Shown here piece by piece: positions 38,170-46,295 of a stretch of DNA of 64,000 nucleotides. The notes under the pieces are model-generated. The model had not been told where the DNA came from. It saw only the letters and a program-made list of their open reading frames with translations, and ran no database searches. The stretch spans positions 639,736 through 703,735 of the forward strand of contig NZ_KB891575.1 in NCBI RefSeq assembly GCF_000373485.1, written 5' to 3'. The position numbers were made by a program, and so were the translations under genes. The stretch comes from Dasania marina DSM 21967. GTDB lineage: Bacteria > Pseudomonadota > Gammaproteobacteria > Pseudomonadales > Dasaniaceae. Within the stretch, counting starts at the first letter, position 1. Each line of letters begins with the position of its first letter.

Positions 38170-39360
38170 TTACACCCCTTCTTGCATGGCGGGGGTATCG
38201 CTAGTGGGTTTCACCACGTTTACCATGGTGCCACTGTTATTCATTTCTACCTGCACAGGCTTCACCGCACTGCCGGGTCGCACCTTGTCAGAGCCTTCTA
38301 CTAACAGCTTGTCGTTTACCGATAAACCGCTGGCGATTAGCCATTGGTTTTCAACGGCATTAACCGTTTGTACTATGCGTTTTTGCACCACGTTCTTATC
38401 GTCAATCACATAGGCATAAGACTCGCCATTGGCGCTGTGGTAAATCCCTTGCTGGGGCACCAATATGGCATGCTCATCAACGGCCTCATTCACTTGCGCG
38501 CGCACAAACATACCCGGCAATAATAAGCCCTCGGGGTTGGGGAACTCAGCGCGTAAGGTTACCGTGCCGGTAGACGCATCAACCGACACCTCTTGCATTT
38601 TAAGTTCACCTTTATAAAGGTACTCGCTACCGTCTTCTAGGGTGAGTGCAACGGCCGTAGTGCCTTGGCTAATGCTTTTATCGCGCAGCAATTGGCGCAG
38701 CTTTAACAGCTCGGTACTGCCTTTTCTCATATCCACATAAATGGGGTCTAAGCTGCGTATAGTGGCCAGGGCAGTGGCCTGCTGTGCCGTTACCAATGCG
38801 CCTTGGGTTACGGTAGAAATACCAATGTGGCCAGCGATAGGGGCTTTAACTTTGGTGTATTCAAGGTTGATAGCCGCACTTTCTAATTCCGCTTGGTACC
38901 TATCGGTATCGGCCTTGGCTTCTAGATAGGTGGCGTTAGCATCGTCGGCATCTTGTTTAGAAATACCATCAAATTTAAGCAAGTTAGCATAACGCTGGGC
39001 TTTTAATTGTGCCGTTACCAGCGAGGCCTTAGCGCTATTGAGGTTGGCCTTGGCTTCGTTATAAGCCGCTTGAAAGGTGGCGGGGTCAATTTGATACAGT
39101 AATTGCCCTTGCTCAACCCTGCTGCCTTCTTCAAATAGGCGTTGTTGAATAATACCGCTTACCTGTGGGCGCACTTCCGCCATCTGCGAAGCCACTACCC
39201 GGGCCTGCATTTGGGTGTCGATGTTGTGTGTGGCAGTTGTTACCGTAATGTAGGCAACGTCTGGTGCAGGCGCACTTTTTCTTGCTGCGTTATCTTGTTG
39301 GCAACCACTTAGCAAAGCGGCTACAAGCACTATACCCCCGGTACAGATTGGGTATTTCAT
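38170..39360 (-). CDS. RND efflux periplasmic adaptor (membrane fusion protein)
   Basis: Links the inner-membrane pump to the outer duct. Seen: lipoprotein signal with VALLSGCQQD, the barrel-sandwich half-motifs AEVRPQVSGIIQQRLFEEGSRVEQGQLLYQIDP and VKAPIAGHIGISTVTQGALV, a coiled-coil hairpin between them, and a C-terminal LLPGMFVRAQVNEA. It is the AcrA/MexA type. ATG 39360 has GGAG 9 bases upstream; ATG 39375 has none. It is first gene of the operon adaptor-pump-duct-regulator-kinase. Confidence 0.94.
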   Translation of the reverse strand: MKYPICTGGIVLVAALLSGCQQDNAARKSAPAPDVAYITVTTATHNIDTQMQARVVASQMAEVRPQVSGIIQQRLFEEGSRVEQGQLLYQIDPATFQAAYNEAKANLNSAKASLVTAQLKAQRYANLLKFDGISKQDADDANATYLEAKADTDRYQAELESAAINLEYTKVKAPIAGHIGISTVTQGALVTAQQATALATIRSLDPIYVDMRKGSTELLKLRQLLRDKSISQGTTAVALTLEDGSEYLYKGELKMQEVSVDASTGTVTLRAEFPNPEGLLLPGMFVRAQVNEAVDEHAILVPQQGIYHSANGESYAYVIDDKNVVQKRIVQTVNAVENQWLIASGLSVNDKLLVEGSDKVRPGSAVKPVQVEMNNSGTMVNVVKPTSDTPAMQEGV

Positions 39361-39375
39361 GATGGCATGCTCCAT

Positions 39376-39975
39376 AAACGTAAATAAAAAGACGAGGCTA
39401 AAGACAACAACCTATTCCCGCTATGCCTATTTCCGTATGCATAGGTGAATACCTGTAAAAGTCTACTATTGGACCAGCATAACAAGGCCAAGGTTAAAAC
39501 AGGGTTAATGAAGGCGTTAATGGCGAGCTAAATAGATGCTGAATCGAGTTCAGCATGACAAAGCGCACCACCCACCGCCATACCGGCCCTACGCCTGTAT
39601 CCATAAATAACGAAACCCAACACCCACTGTCATACCGGACTTGATCCGGTATCCATAAATCACAAACCCAACACCCACCGTCATACCGGCCTCGCGCCGG
39701 TATCCACAAACAACTAAACCCAACACAACGTCATACCGGCCTCGCGCCGGTATCCATTCGGTATATATGAGCGTATAAAGTAAGCCTTGCACGCCGGCAT
39801 AGCGAGTCAACAAACAGTGTAGCCACCCAACTAATGGCCGTGGCTTTCAACGCGCTGCCATGTGTTTATTAACGACACCGCCCCCAAAGAGCTAGCTTTT
39901 TGGTGCAGCATAGATAACAATCGCGGCAACGCTAAGAAAACGCGTTAGGATGATTGACGGTTAAAGGGATTTTTA
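39376..39975. other. Intergenic region made mostly of dispersed repeats
   Basis: Six hundred bases without a credible gene. It holds the promoter side of the efflux operon (39376-39480), the palindrome ATGCTGAA-TCGAG-TTCAGCAT at 39536-39556, then the tandem array at 39577-39756. The short frames on the minus strand are translations of the repeat units. From 39757 to 39975 I see only the promoter region of the downstream membrane protein gene, with AAAGGGA before its ATG. Confidence 0.7.
39577..39756. repeat. Four-unit tandem repeat of about 51 bp (CATACCGG palindromes)
   Basis: Units begin at 39577, 39629, 39680 and 39730, spacing 52, 51 and 50. Each has CATACCGG, a short spacer and CCGGTATCCA (degenerate in unit 1), so every unit can fold into a hairpin. 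Linkers share AAACCCAACACCCAC. The motif belongs to a class of extragenic palindromes seen across proteobacteria. Confidence 0.85.
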
Positions 39976-41097
39976 ATGCAGTACACACCACAAAGTTTTA
40001 AGGATGCGGTTGCTGAAAATATTATCAGCGCAGAGCAAGCCGATAAACTATTAGCGTTTTTAAAGACTCACCCCGATACTCGCCCCAATACTATCACCGG
40101 TTCTCACCCGGATTCTCAAGAAAACACCTACCCCAATACCAATTCACATATTGCACCCAGCTTTAACTTTACCCATGTGCTGTATTACTTTGGCGGCCTA
40201 ATTGCTATTGCCGCCATGACCCTGTTTATGAACTTAGGTTGGGAGTCGTTTGGTGGCTGGGGCATAGTTTGCATTTCACTTATTTATGCCACCCTAGGGC
40301 TAAAACTTAGCCATAACTTCAAACAGAAAGGCCTAAGCATCCCCGCCGGCATTTGCGCCACGTTTGTGGTGGCCTTAAGCCCCTTGGCTATTTATGGCTT
40401 ACAACAAGGCATGGGCTGGTGGCCCGATGATAGCAACTACCAAGACTATCACCGCTATGTAAAATGGCATTGGCTGTATATGGAAGCCGGCACCTTAATA
40501 GTGGGCTCCATCATGGCTAGGCACTTTAAATATCCGTTTTTAATTATGCCTATCGCCGTAACGCTGTGGTATTTAAGCATGGATATTACCGCGATTATCA
40601 GCGGCGATAGTTTTAGCTGGGAGCTACGCAAACTCGTTTCCATGTATTGCGGTTTACTCATGATAGGCCTGGCCGTTTGGGTAGACATACGCGCAAGATA
40701 CCAAGCCGACTATGCGTTTTGGATATACATATTCGGCGTCATCGCCTTTTGGGGCGGTATGACGCTGCAACAATCTGACAGCGAACTCAGCAAATTCATT
40801 TACCTATGCATTAACCTAGTGATGATAGGCACAGGCATTTTGCTAGTACGCCGCGTATTCGCCATATTTGGCGCTATCGGTTGCTGTTTATACCTAGGCC
40901 ACTTAGCCGAAGATATTTTTAAAGATAGCTGGCTGTTTCCCATATCCTTAACCTTTATAGGTTTAGGCATTGTTTATTTGGGTGTGCTTTGGCAAAAGCA
41001 TGAAAAAGAAATTACCCAAAAAATGCGCGCGTTGTTGCCTTTGGCTTTAAGAGAGTTGCTGGAATCTAAGGAACAGGGTTTTACTAATAAGCTATGA
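39976..41097 (+). CDS. DUF2157-like polytopic membrane protein
   Basis: Inner-membrane protein of 373 residues. Seen: a cytoplasmic N-terminus with an ISAEQADKLLAFLKTHP helix-turn like that of DUF2157-type proteins, a Pro/Thr/Asn-rich linker, then about nine or ten hydrophobic segments starting FNFTHVLYYFGGLIAIAAMTLFM. No catalytic motif is visible. Family members have no firm function. AAAGGGA precedes the ATG. It is the first gene of the plus-strand accessory block. Confidence 0.7.
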   Translation: MQYTPQSFKDAVAENIISAEQADKLLAFLKTHPDTRPNTITGSHPDSQENTYPNTNSHIAPSFNFTHVLYYFGGLIAIAAMTLFMNLGWESFGGWGIVCISLIYATLGLKLSHNFKQKGLSIPAGICATFVVALSPLAIYGLQQGMGWWPDDSNYQDYHRYVKWHWLYMEAGTLIVGSIMARHFKYPFLIMPIAVTLWYLSMDITAIISGDSFSWELRKLVSMYCGLLMIGLAVWVDIRARYQADYAFWIYIFGVIAFWGGMTLQQSDSELSKFIYLCINLVMIGTGILLVRRVFAIFGAIGCCLYLGHLAEDIFKDSWLFPISLTFIGLGIVYLGVLWQKHEKEITQKMRALLPLALRELLESKEQGFTNKL

Positions 41098-41221
41098 GTC
41101 TTTATGTATTAACGGCGGAGCATGGTTATATCTGGGGATAATTTTGTAGATTTATACTTTATGTTTAGATCTGGCCATATCTAAAAACAAATTGTTATAC
41201 GAAACCACACGGAGAGCTCTA

Positions 41222-41731
41222 ATGATAAATATAATCTCTGCAATAATCTCAATTGCTATCTGCACAGGTTGTTCAACCCAAGCCACAATGGCAGTTTATT
41301 CTCAGCCGGAAGGCGCTTATATAACAGAGGTCGGCACAGGAAAATCATGGGGTATGGCCCCGGTTTCTGTAGCTTACAATGCTGCAGCATTAAAGCAGCA
41401 CGTTAACTCTGAGGGCTGCTATCTTGTAAAAGGTTTTAAGGCCCAATGGGTAAGCGGAGCATCCTCATTACTGGACCCCATCAAGCTATGTGGCAGTGCA
41501 ACAGGTAATTATAATATCTCACTTGCTCGCGAAGCATCTCATCCAAATCTAGAGAAAGATCTACAGTTTGCTTTGCAGGTTCAATCTATTAATGCACAGC
41601 GTAGGCAAGCACAAGCAGCAAGTGATTCAGCTGCTGCCGCTCTTTGGTCTGCATGGTCTACGAGCCAACAAAATAATATTAATTGCACAAGCACTCCCAT
41701 CGGAGATTCGGTGTATACCAATTGCAAGTAA
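41222..41731 (+). CDS. Putative lipoprotein with PEGA-like domain
   Basis: Predicted lipoprotein of 169 residues. Seen: signal with lipobox CTGC, then VYSQPEGAYITEVGTGKSWGMAPVSVAYN, a PEGA-type surface-binding turn, and a Gln/Ala/Ser-rich C-terminal helix (RRQAQAASDSAAAALWSAW) with two Cys. ATG 41222 has GGAG 8 bases upstream. It is preceded by AGATCTGGCCATATCT and GTTATAC, a block repeated before the yidD gene. Function unknown. Confidence 0.7.
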   Translation: MINIISAIISIAICTGCSTQATMAVYSQPEGAYITEVGTGKSWGMAPVSVAYNAAALKQHVNSEGCYLVKGFKAQWVSGASSLLDPIKLCGSATGNYNISLAREASHPNLEKDLQFALQVQSINAQRRQAQAASDSAAAALWSAWSTSQQNNINCTSTPIGDSVYTNCK

Positions 41732-41747
41732 ATCGTATAAGGAATTT

Positions 41748-41790
41748 AAGGGGTAGTAACGATTATTTTTCATACAGCCCTCTTAGAGGA
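41748..41790. repeat. Repeat family A copy
   Basis: AAGGGGTAGTAACGATTATT then TTTCATACAGCCCTCTTAGAGG; nearly identical to 44503-44549 over about 40 bases. Confidence 0.75.
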
Positions 41791-41817
41791 TCAGGAGTTA
41801 TAGCACTTAAAGGTATC

Positions 41818-41932
41818 AAGGAGTCAGAGTCTTTGAAGTTTAAGTTCGTGGCTACATCGCTTTAAGAAACTAGAGGTATCATTCTGGTTCCATGTATTAC
41901 ATAGGGGCTTTCAACGACTCTGACCCCTTGAA
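41818..41932. repeat. Repeat family B, complete element
   Basis: About 115 bases bounded by inverted ends, AAGGAGTCAGAGTCTTTGAA on the left and TTCAACGACTCTGACCCCTT on the right, with GTGGCTACATCGCTTTAA in the interior as in the other copies. MITE-like in form: no coding capacity. Confidence 0.8.
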
Positions 41933-41983
41933 TATAGATCTGACCAGATCTAAGAACAAGCTGTTATGCATTAAGGAATAGGT

Positions 41984-42325
41984 ATGGATACATTTGAGTT
42001 TAATGTTGATGAAAAGCTTAGGCCTTCTGTTGAAAGAAAATTTACAGGGTCAACTTCCATTGATAGAGAAGTATCAGCCCTTTCTCTTGATGGTGTTCCT
42101 ATATGTATTAAACCAGTAATTGTTTTTTTGCGCCTATATCGAAAGGTAGCTCCAAAAGCATTACGGTGTCGATGTGTATTTGACCCTAGCTGCTCTCATT
42201 ATAGTGAATTAGCATTTAGGGAGCATGGCTTAATAGTTGGGACCAGGCTTACATATAATAGACTCCATCGGTGCCAGCCAGGATCAGGCGGTATAGATTT
42301 TTCAAACTTAAAACAAGGAAAGTAA
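41984..42325 (+). CDS. YidD-like membrane-insertion factor with N-terminal extension
   Basis: 113 residues. The C-terminal two thirds are YidD: VFLRLYRKVAPKAL, FDPSCSHYSELAFREHGLIVGTRLTYNRLHRCQPGSGGIDF, with the three conserved Cys. YidD normally sits between rnpA and yidC and helps YidC insert proteins. Here it is an orphan in an accessory block, with about 40 extra N-terminal residues, hydrophilic and probably soluble. It lies one base before a DUF4177-like gene. It may be a divergent second copy. No ribosome site stronger than AAGGAATAGG is seen. Confidence 0.85.
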   Translation: MDTFEFNVDEKLRPSVERKFTGSTSIDREVSALSLDGVPICIKPVIVFLRLYRKVAPKALRCRCVFDPSCSHYSELAFREHGLIVGTRLTYNRLHRCQPGSGGIDFSNLKQGK

Positions 42326-42326
42326 A

Positions 42327-42515
42327 ATGAAATATAAAGTTGAATCAATTGGTTCAGAGTTTTCAAATAAAGGAATAAAAGCCCTAGAGCAGCGTTTGGA
42401 TTCTAAAGCATCAGAAGGGTACAAGTTTCATTCCGTATTCCAAGTTTCACAGCCCGGCTGCCTAAGTATAGGTCAAGGCACTACGACTTACTTAGCTGTT
42501 TACGTTAAAGATTAA
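42327..42515 (+). CDS. DUF4177-like small protein
   Basis: 62 residues, MKYKVESIGS start, then a helix KGIKALEQRLDSKASEGYKFHSVFQ and a final strand TYLAVYVKD. This beta-alpha-beta pattern with an EGYKF/EGW-type turn is that of DUF4177 proteins, whose function is not known. AAGGAAAG precedes the ATG; it begins one base after the yidD stop, so the two are co-transcribed. Confidence 0.7.
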   Translation: MKYKVESIGSEFSNKGIKALEQRLDSKASEGYKFHSVFQVSQPGCLSIGQGTTTYLAVYVKD

Positions 42516-42549
42516 AGCATCACAAAGCCAGCATGGCCGCAGCAGAATC

Positions 42550-42569
42550 AAGGGATCAGAGTCTTTGAA
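42550..42569. repeat. Half copy of repeat family B
   Basis: AAGGGATCAGAGTCTTTGAA, a left-end terminus without a matching right end, downstream of the DUF4177-like gene. Confidence 0.6.
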
Positions 42570-42645
42570 ATATGCTGTATGGAAGCAGACGGCTCTCAGT
42601 GTCATGAAAAACACCGCTAATATATTTCACTAAAAAGGAAGTAAT

Positions 42646-42786
42646 ATGAAAAAGGCAGTAATAACTCTAGCTCTAATTCTAACAAGTACAGTTGCTTTTT
42701 CTCACGGTGGTGGTTGCCGTAAAAGCTCACCTCCAGGGCAATGCTGCCACATGGAAACTAAAACCGGAGTCGTTCACTGTCACTAA
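42646..42786 (+). CDS. Small exported Cys/His-rich peptide
   Basis: 46 residues with AAGGAAG before the ATG. Seen: a clear signal peptide (KKAVITLALILTSTVAFS) leaving a mature peptide of about 27 residues that begins HGGGCRK and ends with a CCHMETKTGVVHCH cluster. Four Cys and four His in so short a peptide suggest a metal site or disulfides. It resembles YHYH-type small secreted proteins (GC..., ...TGxxHCH ending). Real coding is likely because signal peptide, ribosome site and conserved-looking ending coincide. Confidence 0.7.
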   Translation: MKKAVITLALILTSTVAFSHGGGCRKSSPPGQCCHMETKTGVVHCH

Positions 42787-43224
42787 GCCCACAAGGTTCC
42801 TGAGTGCGCACTTAACAAGCGCAGACAATCAGACCTCCGGCCACTGTAGTTTTTGTAGAGAACACTAGGCTTTAAACAAATTATCTTCTAGGCTAAGTCT
42901 GGCTGAGTCAAGCGAAAATACAAAACACATTAACTATTAGAAGAAATTAATTATGGATGTTAAAAATTGCTGACGTAATGGCTTTAATATTTATAAGCAA
43001 AGCGAAAAGTTAATAAATAAATTTGGATTATCTTACTGAAACAGAGTCGTTGAAACTTAAGTTTGTAGAAACGTTGTGATAATAGACTAGAAATACATCA
43101 TTCTAACCTTATTTACACATACGAGTTTTAACGACTCTGACCACTTGAAAAACCATTGAACGACCATGTCGTTAGACAGTAAATTTACAAATTTTCGCAA
43201 ATTAAATTTCTAAAGGAGTATTTC
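42787..43224. other. Intergenic region with one family B element
   Basis: AT-rich, no credible gene. It contains the family B element 43034-43149 and, at 43171, GTTAGAC, an attC-core-like heptamer. The rest shows nothing I can name. Confidence 0.6.
43034..43149. repeat. Repeat family B, complete but diverged element
   Basis: Left end ACTGAAACAGAGTCGTTGAA, right end TTTTAACGACTCTGACCACT; interior retains TTAAGTTTGTAGAAACG and ATAGACTAGAAATACATC, recognisable against 47604-47720. Confidence 0.65.
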
Positions 43225-43608
43225 ATGGCACAACCACGCGCCTTCATCAGTTTTGAGATGGAAGATAAATGGGCAAGAGACTTTCTATCTCAGCATGCGA
43301 AAGATCAAAAGAACGACATACAGTTTTACGACTACTCGGTAAAAACTCCGTTTGAATCGCAGTGGAAAACGGAGTGCAAGAAACGCATTGCGGCGACAAA
43401 GGGGACTATTGTATTAATTGGAGAAACCACCTATAAATCTGAAGCGGTGCTCTGGGAAATCGCTGAAACAATTAGACAAGATCACTATATATTCGGCATT
43501 CAGATCAACAAAGATAAAATACATTCTATTCCTACAGGGCTGCCATCAAAAAATGTCATTCGTTGGGATTTCTATCAAATGATAAACTGGCTTAATACGT
43601 GGGTGTGA
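43225..43608 (+). CDS. TIR-like domain protein (ThsB type)
   Basis: 127-residue protein made only of a TIR-like (DUF1863/MTH538) domain. Seen: AFISFEMEDKWARDFL at 6-21, DYSVKTPFESQWK at 36-48, RIAATKGTIVLIGETTYKSEAVLWEIAETIR at 54-84. The SxK-PF-W pattern and the VLWEI segment are those of Thoeris ThsB; Glu78 is at the position of the NAD-cleaving Glu of TIR enzymes. In Thoeris such a protein senses phage infection and makes a cyclic ADP-ribose-type signal. AAGGAG precedes the ATG. The next gene, coupled within 7 bases, encodes a membrane protein that could be the receiver (inference). Confidence 0.85.
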   Translation: MAQPRAFISFEMEDKWARDFLSQHAKDQKNDIQFYDYSVKTPFESQWKTECKKRIAATKGTIVLIGETTYKSEAVLWEIAETIRQDHYIFGIQINKDKIHSIPTGLPSKNVIRWDFYQMINWLNTWV

Positions 43609-43614
43609 TTGGGT

Positions 43615-44430
43615 ATGTATCTCGAAGAAATAGCTAAGAAAATAAGTAATTTCCTTCCGAGAGGAGTGCTGCCGGAAGAGCATAACGGTGAACTACTACA
43701 AATTTATGCTGTGCTACTTCGCGTAAAAGGCCAAGCGGTCACTGAAAGCGATGTTCATGACGCTTGGTCTGCTTGGATGGCGCGCGAAGATCCTAGTCAC
43801 GAATCACTCAAGCCGTTCGACCTACTCGATAGTGAAATACAAAATCAAGATAAAGTATTTGTTAAAGCAATTCGAAAAGCTGCGATAGCCCTTGAAAAAG
43901 AGACTCCCTCCAGATCAACATTTGACAATATTTTATTTCCTGAGGGCCCTCCTAAGAATGAAGACTCTAAGAAGCAAGCTCTAGAACTCTACAAAATCAT
44001 GGTTCAGAGCTCTGAGGGACTGGTTGGTAGAAGACAGGCAGTTAATACCTTCTTCCTCACTATGAACGGCGCATTGCTGACTGCATCTGGGCTTATAGTG
44101 AAGAGCTCAGAAGGAGAGAGTCTCGCAGCTTGGGGGATTTTTGTATTGGCAATAGCTGGAGTCGTGCTTTGTAGCGCATGGAGGAGTCTGATAATTTCCT
44201 TCGGGCAATTGAATGCCGGAAAATTTAAAGTTATAAATTCTATGGAGCGACACCTAGAAGCCGCGATATATGCAGCCGAATGGGAAGCGCTGGGGCGAGG
44301 TGAGAACCCAAAAATATATCGGTCATTCACTTCTCGAGAAATATGGGTTCCAAATGCGCTACTCATCCTCCACGGATTAACAGTAGTTGTCTCAATATTA
44401 ATCGCTATAGGTTGTATATCAATTGGTTAG
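43615..44430 (+). CDS. RyR-like domain plus RipA-like membrane protein, candidate effector
   Basis: About 271 residues. Seen: an N-terminal region (from 20) with VHDAWSAWMAREDPSHESLKPFDLLDSEIQNQDKVFVKAIRKAA at about 47-90, which I match to the ryanodine-receptor-type RyR repeat (HexW...L.Pyd.L....k..D...v). The C-terminal part (about 120-268) has three hydrophobic segments (NTFFLTMNGALLTASGLIV, LAAWGIFVLAIAGVVLCSA, VPNALLILHGLTVVVSILI) and WRSLIISFGQLNAGKFKVINSMERHLEAAIYAAEW, the signature of RipA-type octameric membrane proteins. The RyR part may bind a nucleotide made by the TIR protein, with the membrane part as pore (inference). ATG 43615 is chosen; TTG 43609 is possible. Confidence 0.75.
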   Translation: MYLEEIAKKISNFLPRGVLPEEHNGELLQIYAVLLRVKGQAVTESDVHDAWSAWMAREDPSHESLKPFDLLDSEIQNQDKVFVKAIRKAAIALEKETPSRSTFDNILFPEGPPKNEDSKKQALELYKIMVQSSEGLVGRRQAVNTFFLTMNGALLTASGLIVKSSEGESLAAWGIFVLAIAGVVLCSAWRSLIISFGQLNAGKFKVINSMERHLEAAIYAAEWEALGRGENPKIYRSFTSREIWVPNALLILHGLTVVVSILIAIGCISIG

Positions 44431-44436
44431 TGATTC

Positions 44437-44650
44437 AAGGGGTCAGAGTCGTTGATATTTAGTTTATAGCAATATAAATTAAAACAAAAATTAAAGAAAA
44501 TTAAAGGGGTCGTAACGATTATTTTTCATACAGCCCTCTTAAAGATTAATCAAGGAATCAAGGAGGTCAGAGTCTTTGAAACTTAAACCCCTAGCTCCGT
44601 CACTCCAATAAACTAGGCAAGAATAACTCTAACTCTTGAAATAGAAGCCT
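44437..44650. repeat. Partial family B copies around a family A copy
   Basis: Left end AAGGGGTCAGAGTCGTTGA at 44437, then family A (44503-44549), then a second left end AAGGAGGTCAGAGTCTTTGA from 44560 followed by ACTTAA and the interior ATAAACTAGGCAAGAAT, without a right end. The nested arrangement suggests repeated insertion and decay. Confidence 0.65.
44503..44549. repeat. Repeat family A copy
   Basis: AAAGGGGTCGTAACGATTAT then TTTTCATACAGCCCTCTTAA and AGATTAA; the best-preserved copy of family A. Confidence 0.75.
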
Positions 44651-44707
44651 AAATAAAGCGATACACCCTATTAAGGGCATAATAATATAAACGGATACAT
44701 TACAAAA

Positions 44708-46288
44708 ATGAGCAGAACCTTCACCTTATTACTATTGTTGATATCAGCGGCTGCGGCCGCTTTTTATTTTCGTGTGCTTGCCGTAGAACCTGTTGATTTA
44801 GTCACTCCAGTAGCCTATAAAGCAAAGCCAGCCATTGATTACGATAAAATATTCAATGACAAGTTTGAACGCTACTTAACAGGCCATCGTTTGTTAGTGG
44901 CTGGCAAGTACCCAGCCTTGCATCAGTATATTGATGAGCAGTATCAATTATTGGAAGCGGGTGAAATTACTGAAGAAGAACTCTCTTTTGCCATAGCTGC
45001 CATCACTTTGCGGCGCAAGGAAGATGCACCGCATTACCAGCAGTTAGTTACTCGCTACCCCGACTCACCCTATAGCTATTTATTGAGCGCACAATTTTAC
45101 CTTGAGCGTAGTTATGAAGAACGTGGCAGTAAATGGTCAAAGGATACAACAGAAGAGCAGTTTGCCAATATGCATGCGTACCATGCACTGGCGATTGCCG
45201 ATTACAAAAAGGCCATTAGCCTTAAAGCTGATTTAATGGCCGCTTACAGCGGTTTAATTAACCTCTATAGCGCTGCAGGTGAAAATTCCTTAAAGGACAA
45301 GGCTTTTATTAAGGCCATAAATATAAACCCCGCATCGTGGTTGGTATGGTCTAGTTATATAGATAGCAACCAGCCGCGCTGGCGTGGCAGCCATAAGAGG
45401 ATGGATGAGTTAGCTCAGCAGGCTCAAAAATTATCACCCGACAACCCAGAGCTAAAACATTTACGCTGGTTTTCAACCTGGGATAAAGCCGACACCCTAC
45501 TCAATAAAAAGGCTTACGATGAGGTGCTAGCTTTAATTGAGGCGCCATTGGCTGAAGGTGGACATGCCGTTGCTTATTATCTTCAGGGCCGGGTTTATTA
45601 TGGCAAGGGGCAATATAAAAAAGCCATTTCGGCTTTTACCCGGTCTTTAATCGAAAGGCCTTTAGGCCAATACTCACTTCGTTACCGAGCTTATAGCCAT
45701 GCCATGCTTAACCACCATGCCGCTGCTCGTAAAGATATAGAGCGCGGGCTAGAGCTGGAAGGGCGTACCAAACGTGCGGTATGTGCGCAGGCTTATGTAT
45801 TATCTGTAGATGTTGATACTCGCCGATCTAGCTTGCCGGTTTATAAAGAATGTTTATCACTTAAGCATAAAAACGATGATCACTCCTACACCTTAAATGC
45901 TATTTATAAGCTAGAGCGAACCTTTGAACAGGAAGACGCCTATGGTGATGATGCTGTGGCTTTTGCCGCATCAGCAGTAGCGGACTTTTCTCGCTGGGAT
46001 ACCCATCATTGGCTGGAACTATTAACTGAACGCGCTAAGGCTGAGGTTACTGAGCCAGCGCTGGAGCAAACCTTTGCATCATTTAGGCATTTGGGTAAGT
46101 TAGTTTCACAACAAACACCGCAGTTTAGCTATTCGCACACAAGCGTCACTTGTGACGATGCCATCTATTCGCCTGTTCGCTATAAAACAGATATGCAATA
46201 TGAGGAAGGAAGGGCGAGGCTGCTTTTAGATGTATGCAAGCAAATGGGCGGCTATCGCGTTCATAGTTTTGTTTTTTATCATGATTAG
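44708..46288 (+). CDS. Membrane-anchored TPR-repeat protein
   Basis: 526 residues. Seen: a signal or anchor helix (RTFTLLLLLISAAAAAFYF), then helical repeats consistent with TPR/Sel1-like units: ALAIADYKKAISLKADLMAAYSGLINLYS at about 155-185, FIKAININPASWLVWSSYID, VAYYLQGRVYYGKGQYKKAISAFTRSLIERP at about 285-315, and YRAYSHAMLNHHAAARKDIERGLEL. The C-terminal 150 residues contain three Cys but no family I know. It probably works as a periplasmic or cell-surface scaffold. No strong ribosome site; repeats B and A precede it. Confidence 0.75.
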   Translation: MSRTFTLLLLLISAAAAAFYFRVLAVEPVDLVTPVAYKAKPAIDYDKIFNDKFERYLTGHRLLVAGKYPALHQYIDEQYQLLEAGEITEEELSFAIAAITLRRKEDAPHYQQLVTRYPDSPYSYLLSAQFYLERSYEERGSKWSKDTTEEQFANMHAYHALAIADYKKAISLKADLMAAYSGLINLYSAAGENSLKDKAFIKAININPASWLVWSSYIDSNQPRWRGSHKRMDELAQQAQKLSPDNPELKHLRWFSTWDKADTLLNKKAYDEVLALIEAPLAEGGHAVAYYLQGRVYYGKGQYKKAISAFTRSLIERPLGQYSLRYRAYSHAMLNHHAAARKDIERGLELEGRTKRAVCAQAYVLSVDVDTRRSSLPVYKECLSLKHKNDDHSYTLNAIYKLERTFEQEDAYGDDAVAFAASAVADFSRWDTHHWLELLTERAKAEVTEPALEQTFASFRHLGKLVSQQTPQFSYSHTSVTCDDAIYSPVRYKTDMQYEEGRARLLLDVCKQMGGYRVHSFVFYHD

Positions 46289-46295
46289 CAATTAT

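Noticed and set aside
39494..39813. Two overlapping minus-strand frames with repeated WIPARGRYD-type peptide
   Set aside because: They are translations of the 51-bp tandem palindrome, visible as the same peptide in shifted frames.
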